Positions 59,170 through 64,000 of a stretch of 64,000 nt of DNA are shown piece by piece (the stretch's first letter is position 1; every line of letters starts with the position of its first letter). Position numbers and translations under genes: made by a program. The stretch is from positions 62,001 through 126,000 of the forward strand of contig NZ_JACXXO010000014.1 in NCBI RefSeq assembly GCF_017980685.1. The letters run 5' to 3'. The notes under the pieces were generated by a model that was not told the DNA's origin, made no database searches, and saw only the letters and a list, made by a program, of their open reading frames with translations. The stretch is from Pseudomonas iridis (GTDB lineage: Bacteria > Pseudomonadota > Gammaproteobacteria > Pseudomonadales > Pseudomonadaceae).

Positions 59170-59969
59170 GCAATGTCATCCCACTTCGCAACACCGGGGG
59201 ATTTACCCGGATGGACAACGATCTATACGAAGCCCTGATAGGGGCAGACCTTTCTGGCCGCGAGCTGCGTGTCGCTCTGGCCATTCACCGCCTCACTGCT
59301 GGCTACAACCAAGACGCGGTGAAGGTTGCAGCGCTCTACATCGCCAAGATGATGTACGGCGAAGAGGGCGCGGATACGGAGCGTGCAAACGTGTCCCGGG
59401 CCATCAACTCCCTGATCCGTCAGCGGGTGCTTTTCCGTGATGGTGGAAGCCGAGATCCGATCACTTTCCTCCCGGCAAACGAGTGGAAAATCGACCAAAA
59501 ATCTAGCGTGTTGAAATCTACACAGTGTGTGAAAAACCTACACGCCACCGTGTTGGAAATTACACACATAAAAGACATAAATACAATTACTACTACTGAC
59601 GTAGTAGTCGTCGACGCCGAGCGTCAACCAGAGCAGAAACCGGCAAAGGTTGTTCGACAGAAGCCAGCGATGGAAGCTTGCCCGTATCAAGCCATTGTCG
59701 ACCTGTATCACTCCGCACTTCCCGAACTGCCAGCCGTTGCGATCCTGAACAGCGACCGCAAAGCGAAATTGCAGGCCCGGTGGCGTGAAAGCGATGTTCA
59801 CCGCGACCTCAATTTCTGGGCCGAATATTTCTTCCAGGTGAAAACCTCCCCGTTCCTGACCGGCAAGGTTCCTGGTCGCAACGGCGCCAAAGCATTCCGC
59901 GCCACGTTCGATTGGCTGATCGCCCCGAGCAACTTCGTCAAGGTTGTGGAGGGCAATTACAATGCGTGA
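59166..59969 (+). CDS. Phage replication initiator, O-like
   Basis: 267 residues. N-terminal winged-helix domain typical of lambda O relatives (TRMDNDLYEALIGADLSGRE, ANVSRAINSLIRQRVLFRDG). A low-GC linker contains the iterons described separately. The C-terminal part (LNFWAEYFFQVKTSPFLTGK, FDWLIAPSNFVKVVEGNY) is shared with helicase-loading phage proteins. ATG 59166 overlaps the previous stop. Next gene is the helicase. Confidence 0.85.
   Translation: MSNVIPLRNTGGFTRMDNDLYEALIGADLSGRELRVALAIHRLTAGYNQDAVKVAALYIAKMMYGEEGADTERANVSRAINSLIRQRVLFRDGGSRDPITFLPANEWKIDQKSSVLKSTQCVKNLHATVLEITHIKDINTITTTDVVVVDAERQPEQKPAKVVRQKPAMEACPYQAIVDLYHSALPELPAVAILNSDRKAKLQARWRESDVHRDLNFWAEYFFQVKTSPFLTGKVPGRNGAKAFRATFDWLIAPSNFVKVVEGNYNA
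59508..59565. promoter_or_regulatory. Iterons: probable phage replication origin inside the O-like gene
   Basis: Three related units: GTGTTGAAATCTACAC (59508-59523), GTGTGAAAAACCTACAC (59527-59543) and GTGTTGGAAATTACAC (59550-59565), about two helical turns apart. Each has GTGT/ACAC inverted ends. An AT-rich stretch (59566-59595) and the inverted repeat CTACTACTGACGTAGTAG follow. The layout matches lambda ori within O. Confidence 0.78.
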
Positions 59970-61341
59970 TCCCTATAGCATCGAGGCCGAGCACGGCCTG
60001 CTGGGCGCGATGATGCAGCGTCCTGAGCTGATCGATTCCCTGAGCGACGACCTGTCTGCCGAATCGTTCTACTTCCCGGAAAACGCCGAGGTGTACCGCG
60101 GGATCATGGCGGTTCGCTCGGCCGGTAAATCCGTCGACTTCCTCACCGTGGGTAACCACGTTGGCAACATGCTGGATGGCTCCCCGGCGTTTGCCTACTG
60201 CGCAGAAATCGTAAAGGGCACTCCCAGCGTTGCCAACGCCAAAACCTACGCGGGCATCGTGCGAGAGAGAGCAGTCGAACGCTCCCTGTTTGACCTTGGC
60301 AGCCAAGCCATGGACATCGCGCACAGCGATCAGGATGTGCAGGCGAAAATCGCCGCCGTCCAGGCTGCGGCCATGGCCATCGATTGCGGTTCGGGTGATG
60401 ACGACATCGTCAAAGTGGGTGACGTGCTGGCGGACCAACTGGAGGTGTGGCAGGAGCGTCATGATCGCCATGCCCGCGGTGAAACGCTCATAGGTCTGTC
60501 GACCGGCCTGAAGGAATTGGACGAAAAGCTGGGTGGTCTTCAACCGGATCACCTTTACATCGTTGCGGGCCGTCCTGCCATGGGCAAGACCACGCTCGCC
60601 ATGGGCATGGTTGTTGAGGCGGCTGTGCGCCAAAGCAAGTCTGCGCTCGTCATCAGCCTGGAGATGAACAAAGGCCAACTGTTGGACCGGGCTGTGGCGT
60701 CCGAGGGCCGTATCCCGCTGACGCTGGTGAAAAACGGAACGGCATGCCAGAGCCATGGCGCGGAGCTCGCTGCCGCCGCCGGCGTTCTTCGTCGCGCTCC
60801 GCTGTACATCGCCGATCGGGCCGGTTCGTCGATTGGTCGCATCCGCTCTCTGGCCCGCCGCCACAAGATGCGGTACGGCCTGGACCTGCTGATGATCGAT
60901 TACCTGCAATTGCTGGAAGGCGAGGGCGGCAACCGGACCGAAGAGGTCAGCAGCATCAGTCGCGGTTGCAAGCTGCTCGCCAAGGAGCTTGGCATTCCCG
61001 TCGTGCTGCTGAGCCAGCTCTCCCGCAAATGCGAAGAACGTCCAAACAAGCGGCCAATCCCCTCAGATTTGAGGGAATCCGGAGCGATCGAGCAGGACGC
61101 CGACGTGATCCTGTTCGTGTACCGCGACGAGGTCTACCACGAAAACACGGAAGCCAAGGGCATTGCCGAAATCATCATCGGCAAGGGCCGCGACATCGAG
61201 ATGGGCACCGTCCGCGCGGCCTTCCTTGGCCAATACAACCGTTTTGAAAACCTTGCCGCCGGGTGGAAGCCAGAGCCTGTCGAGCAGCCGGAAAAGGTAA
61301 CCAGCCTGGCCAGCCGATATGCCAAAAAGGAAAGATTCTGA
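59962..61341 (+). CDS. Replicative DNA helicase, DnaB type
   Basis: 459 residues. N-terminal primase-interaction domain (DPYSIEAEHGLLGAMMQRPE), then RecA-like core with GRPAMGKTTLAMGM (Walker A), LLMIDYLQLLEG (Walker B), VVLLSQLSRKCEER and DLRESGAIEQDADVI. Phage-encoded, so replication need not load host DnaB. Start at ATG 59962, overlapping the end of the initiator gene by 8 bases. Confidence 0.95.
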   Translation: MRDPYSIEAEHGLLGAMMQRPELIDSLSDDLSAESFYFPENAEVYRGIMAVRSAGKSVDFLTVGNHVGNMLDGSPAFAYCAEIVKGTPSVANAKTYAGIVRERAVERSLFDLGSQAMDIAHSDQDVQAKIAAVQAAAMAIDCGSGDDDIVKVGDVLADQLEVWQERHDRHARGETLIGLSTGLKELDEKLGGLQPDHLYIVAGRPAMGKTTLAMGMVVEAAVRQSKSALVISLEMNKGQLLDRAVASEGRIPLTLVKNGTACQSHGAELAAAAGVLRRAPLYIADRAGSSIGRIRSLARRHKMRYGLDLLMIDYLQLLEGEGGNRTEEVSSISRGCKLLAKELGIPVVLLSQLSRKCEERPNKRPIPSDLRESGAIEQDADVILFVYRDEVYHENTEAKGIAEIIIGKGRDIEMGTVRAAFLGQYNRFENLAAGWKPEPVEQPEKVTSLASRYAKKERF

Positions 61342-61841
61342 TGAATGAATCCCGACAGACCCAAATTCTCGCCGGACAGTCCTCAATCGCCCAAAAGGTC
61401 TTTGGCTACGTGCCAATCCAGGCGAGTTGGAGCGCCCACGATATACACGGCGCGGTCATTGCTGCCAATGCAACTGGCGCATCTGCTTATGCAATACGCC
61501 GTGCCCTTGGCGAGCTCAAGGACGCCGGGCTTATCCGCGAACCGGTAGGCGGGAAATTTCAGCGTGATGCAGCCACACCGAAAATCCACAAGGAGCAAGT
61601 CATGACCCAGGTAGCCAAACAGACCGTTGTTTCGATCAAAAAGCCTGAAGGCGCGCTGGATGTTCTGGCCGCTCTGTCCGGTGAAGTGGTGGACCTTTCT
61701 AGCGAGTTCAGTAAGCGTATGAAGGCGCTGGCTGCCCGCATCGAGGAAGTGGCGCTGTCCGTTGAGGCGGAACGGGAGAGCAACGCCGAAGCCATCATCA
61801 AGGCCAAACGCCTGCAAGAAGCGTTGAGGGAGTTTGCCTAA
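61341..61841 (+). CDS. Hypothetical prophage protein with winged-helix-like N-part, 166 residues
   Basis: SWSAHDIHGAVIAANATGAS followed by AYAIRRALGELKDAGLIREP resembles a winged helix. A long predicted coiled coil follows (FSKRMKALAARIEEVALSVE). ATG shares a base with the helicase stop (TGATG); AAGGAAAG is upstream. Possible replication accessory; unknown. Confidence 0.65.
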   Translation: MNESRQTQILAGQSSIAQKVFGYVPIQASWSAHDIHGAVIAANATGASAYAIRRALGELKDAGLIREPVGGKFQRDAATPKIHKEQVMTQVAKQTVVSIKKPEGALDVLAALSGEVVDLSSEFSKRMKALAARIEEVALSVEAERESNAEAIIKAKRLQEALREFA

Positions 61842-62059
61842 TGAGCGCTTTGGACAAGCAGGTATCAGGCGATCACTACAAGTCGCTGAACATCCAGCCA
61901 ATCGAGTACATCCACGCCAACAGCATCCCGTTCGCTGAGGGCAGCGTCATCAAGTACGTGACCCGGTGGCGTGACAAGGGCGGCATCGCTGACCTGGAGA
62001 AGGCCAAGCACTTTCTGGAGCTGCTGATTGAGCTTGAGAGAAAGGCGGTGATTGAATGA
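61841..62059 (+). CDS. DUF3310 family protein
   Basis: 72 residues: VSGDHYKSLNIQPIEYIHAN and EGSVIKYVTRWRDKGGIADL are the DUF3310 core, related to T7 gp1.7-like nucleotide metabolism proteins. Start overlaps the previous stop (TAATG); the end overlaps the recombinase start. Confidence 0.85.
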   Translation: MSALDKQVSGDHYKSLNIQPIEYIHANSIPFAEGSVIKYVTRWRDKGGIADLEKAKHFLELLIELERKAVIE

Positions 62060-63336
62060 CCAGTGCCGCGGTTAAGATCACCGATGCTGAAATCAAGCGC
62101 CAGGCCGGCGGCGCCGTCCGGGACCTGCGGGACATCGACAATCGCGGCCTGTATCTCCGTTTCGCCCGGGCGCGTACTCGGGCGTCTTGGTACCTGGTGA
62201 CCAAGGGTGACTGGAACCTCATAGGCCAATTCCCCGACCTCAATGCGAAGCAGGTCGTTGCCGCGCTGCCGGCGATCCGCCTGCGCCTGGCGGCCGGTGC
62301 TGGCTCGAACTTGTCGAAGTGGGTCACTACCGGTGAGCTGCTGGACTGGTATGCCGAGCGCATGTCGCGTGACCGCAATCTGTCGAGCAAGCGCAAGAAG
62401 ACCGGGGCCTCGGCCATCAAGTGCCACCTCGTCCCGCGCCTTGGCGACCTGCCGTTGACCGGCATCGACAAGGCCACCCTCGACAGCCAGCTCATGTGGC
62501 CGTTGCAGGAAACCATTTCCATCGACTACGTGCGTTCGGTGTTCCAGTTGCTGGCCCTGGCCTTCCGGCAGGCGTTCAAGCTGGGCCTGATCTCGGCCAA
62601 CCCTATGGCCAGCATCAAGTTCAAGGACTTCTCCAAGGCCAAGGTCGGGGTCAAGCCGTCTCGCCTGCGCGGTGTGCAACTGGCGGGCCTGCTGGAACAG
62701 TTGGCCAGGGTCATGGAGACGGCGCCACTGGATGCCATGCTCGCCTCGATGATGCTCTGCCACGGCACACGCATTGGCGAAACCCGCCAGGCGCGCTGGT
62801 CGCACATCAGCCTGGCCGAACGGGAGTGGTTCATTCCCGCCGAGCACACCAAGACCGGCGTCGAGCATCACCTGCCATTGACCGAGCAAGTGTGCGAGCT
62901 GCTGAAGCGCTACCGCGACGGCCAGTACGCCCAAGGTTACGACGGTCAGTTCCTGTTCCCCGCGCGCAATGGCAAGGCCTTGAGTGAAGGCCAGGCCAGC
63001 GCCGTGTTCACCCGGCTGGGGCAGGGCGAGTGGACCAGCCACGACCTGCGCAAGGTGGCCCGTACCGGCTGGGCAGATCTGGGCATTGACCACCTGATCG
63101 GTGAGCTGCTGATCAACCACGCGATGGGCCACAACGTGAAGGTGTACATCCAGTCCGACGTGATGGGTCGCAAGCGTGATGCCCTGGAGCAGTGGCATGC
63201 GCATTTAGATCAGAAGGGGTTTGCCCTGATTCACGGATTGACCGGCTTTAGATTGGGAGATTCCGGTACGTCGCCGGAAGCCACGGACCACAAGGCCTGC
63301 GAGGCCTTTCAAGAATCAACCATAGGCGAGGTTTAA
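62056..63336 (+). CDS. Second tyrosine recombinase, in the early right operon
   Basis: 426 residues. Catalytic pieces: MLCHGTRIGETRQARWSHIS (Arg), TSHDLRKVARTGWADLG (His-x-x-Arg), HAMGHNVKVYIQSD (His and Tyr). The N-terminal part GAVRDLRDIDNRGLYLRFAR is an arm-type domain different from the 48019 integrase. Start overlaps the DUF3310 stop by 4 bases, so it is an operon member rather than an attachment-site integrase. Possible roles: dimer resolution or DNA inversion; inferred. Confidence 0.88.
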   Translation: MTSAAVKITDAEIKRQAGGAVRDLRDIDNRGLYLRFARARTRASWYLVTKGDWNLIGQFPDLNAKQVVAALPAIRLRLAAGAGSNLSKWVTTGELLDWYAERMSRDRNLSSKRKKTGASAIKCHLVPRLGDLPLTGIDKATLDSQLMWPLQETISIDYVRSVFQLLALAFRQAFKLGLISANPMASIKFKDFSKAKVGVKPSRLRGVQLAGLLEQLARVMETAPLDAMLASMMLCHGTRIGETRQARWSHISLAEREWFIPAEHTKTGVEHHLPLTEQVCELLKRYRDGQYAQGYDGQFLFPARNGKALSEGQASAVFTRLGQGEWTSHDLRKVARTGWADLGIDHLIGELLINHAMGHNVKVYIQSDVMGRKRDALEQWHAHLDQKGFALIHGLTGFRLGDSGTSPEATDHKACEAFQESTIGEV

Positions 63337-63341
63337 AAACG

Positions 63342-63650
63342 ATGAAAAAGCAGCATGGGCCCGCCCTGGTACGCAGGTTGATACCGATGACAGAGTGCCC
63401 TTCCTGTGCCGGGAAGGGTGTGATCAACGGCCTGCTTCATGAGCTCGACTGCATGGGCTGTCACTCGTCCGGCTTTGTGCATGCACAAACATTGGAGCCG
63501 CTACTGATCGAAGACCTGGTGGTTCAGCTTGGTCGAGTGGTTCGTCGGGCGCGCAGCCAGTTGGGCAGCTCGGCCATTGGTGGGGCTCAGGATCAATACG
63601 AAACGAACAGCCGCCGCGGCGCCGGCGGATCGAACTTCACCGGGGATTGA
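63342..63650 (+). CDS. Zinc-finger-like hypothetical prophage protein, 102 residues
   Basis: CPSCAGKG and CMGCHSSG form a paired CxxCxxxG motif of the DnaJ/antitermination-associated type. The rest is helical (LIEDLVVQLGRVVRRARSQL) with a Gly-rich tail. Five bases after the recombinase stop. May belong to the late-gene regulation group. Confidence 0.68.
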   Translation: MKKQHGPALVRRLIPMTECPSCAGKGVINGLLHELDCMGCHSSGFVHAQTLEPLLIEDLVVQLGRVVRRARSQLGSSAIGGAQDQYETNSRRGAGGSNFTGD

Positions 63651-63659
63651 GGGAACGAC

Positions 63660-64000
63660 ATGGGCATCTATAGAGATGTAATGGGAACGCTGGTTCGGGT
63701 GCTGGCTGCGGACAACATCGACAACAGCACCAAGCAGTCCTGGCAGAAGCTGATCGATGCCGATCTTCGGCAGGGCGGTACCGGCAGTTCATTGTCCGTG
63801 CGTGACAAGTTCGATTACGACTGCTGCCTATATGCGTTGCTGCATCGTCAGCTGGAGCCTGCGCAGTGGGATGTGCTGGTCGCCAAGTACTCAACCCACA
63901 AGGCCAATAAGGTTGCCGCCATTGGCCGCTTGGTATCTCGGATGACTTCCCCGGCACCGCAGCTGTTCGTCTATAAGGCACTCACGGCCTGGGCTATTCC
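63660..64000 (+). CDS. Prophage protein in late-antiterminator position (3' end outside window)
   Basis: ATG at 63660-63662, ten bases after the previous stop. MGIYRDVMGTLVRVLAADNI then DKFDYDCCLYALLHRQLEPA and WDVLVAKYSTHKANKVAAIG. 113 codons visible and still open at base 64000. Position after the replication genes and the sequence style suggest a Q-like antiterminator, but I cannot confirm the family. Confidence 0.6.
   Translation, partial: MGIYRDVMGTLVRVLAADNIDNSTKQSWQKLIDADLRQGGTGSSLSVRDKFDYDCCLYALLHRQLEPAQWDVLVAKYSTHKANKVAAIGRLVSRMTSPAPQLFVYKALTAWAI

Overview
The window is chromosomal DNA of a Pseudomonas of the P. fluorescens group. Evidence: aerobic cobalamin genes with CobN, a gacA-uvrC-pgsA-tRNA Gly/Cys/Leu block, yejABEF, several families of Pseudomonas REP doublets (GTGGGAGC... 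and GTAGGAGC...), and high-GC codon use. Both ends cut a gene: cobM on the left and a prophage gene on the right.

Layout. 1-9564: cobalamin/cobalt region. Two divergent cobalamin riboswitches flank a MITE-like palindrome. One leads cbtB-cbtA-cobE-cobM (minus strand), the other cobW-cobN-chlI/chlD (plus strand). The chelatase AAA+ and VWA parts lie in overlapping frames joined by what looks like a programmed -1 frameshift site (slippery A AAA AAG, 5-nt spacer, perfect 13-bp hairpin). cobN carries a REP doublet as an in-frame 31-codon insertion. 9565-12083: a TerC/CBS membrane protein and a thioredoxin-like protein. 12463-19308: a polar amino-acid type ABC transporter, RidA, an IclR regulator, a D-serine-dehydratase-like PLP enzyme and a KDG-type sugar kinase; together they fit uptake and breakdown of D-glucosaminate to Entner-Doudoroff intermediates. 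A sigma-54 promoter and an IclR-type palindrome precede the operon. 19434-23535: parvulin, hybrid histidine kinase, orphan PilU-like ATPase. 23666-27433: a large AT-richer toxin-like gene ending in an aspzincin-type metalloprotease signature. 27472-33440: hydroxybutyrate/acetoacetate use (AacS, HbdH, GntP permease), with a sigma-54 activator, a -24/-12 promoter and three 16-bp activator sites. 33582-39117: the yejABEF peptide ABC transporter. 39251-44131: a second parvulin, a signal-less lipase, a repeat protein, aroF with an aromatic-rich leader peptide and attenuator, and an acetyltransferase. 44259-47854: gacA, uvrC, pgsA and three tRNAs.

47855 to the right end: a lambdoid prophage beside tRNA-Leu(TAA). 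Integrase and AlpA come first, then a leftward early operon of small accessory genes running from PL near 57300 (including a periplasmic TAXI-type binding protein and an MltR-like gene). Next are cI, an OL/OR operator set of five related 14-bp palindromes, and cro. A rightward operon follows: O-like initiator with iterons inside the gene, DnaB helicase, DUF3310, a second tyrosine recombinase, and small genes in the late-regulator position.

Most noteworthy: the chlI/chlD frameshift cassette; a family of covarying hairpin-plus-RBS leaders repeated before leftward prophage genes; the REP-in-cobN insertion; the aroF leader/attenuator; the metalloprotease toxin; and the TAXI binding protein in a prophage.
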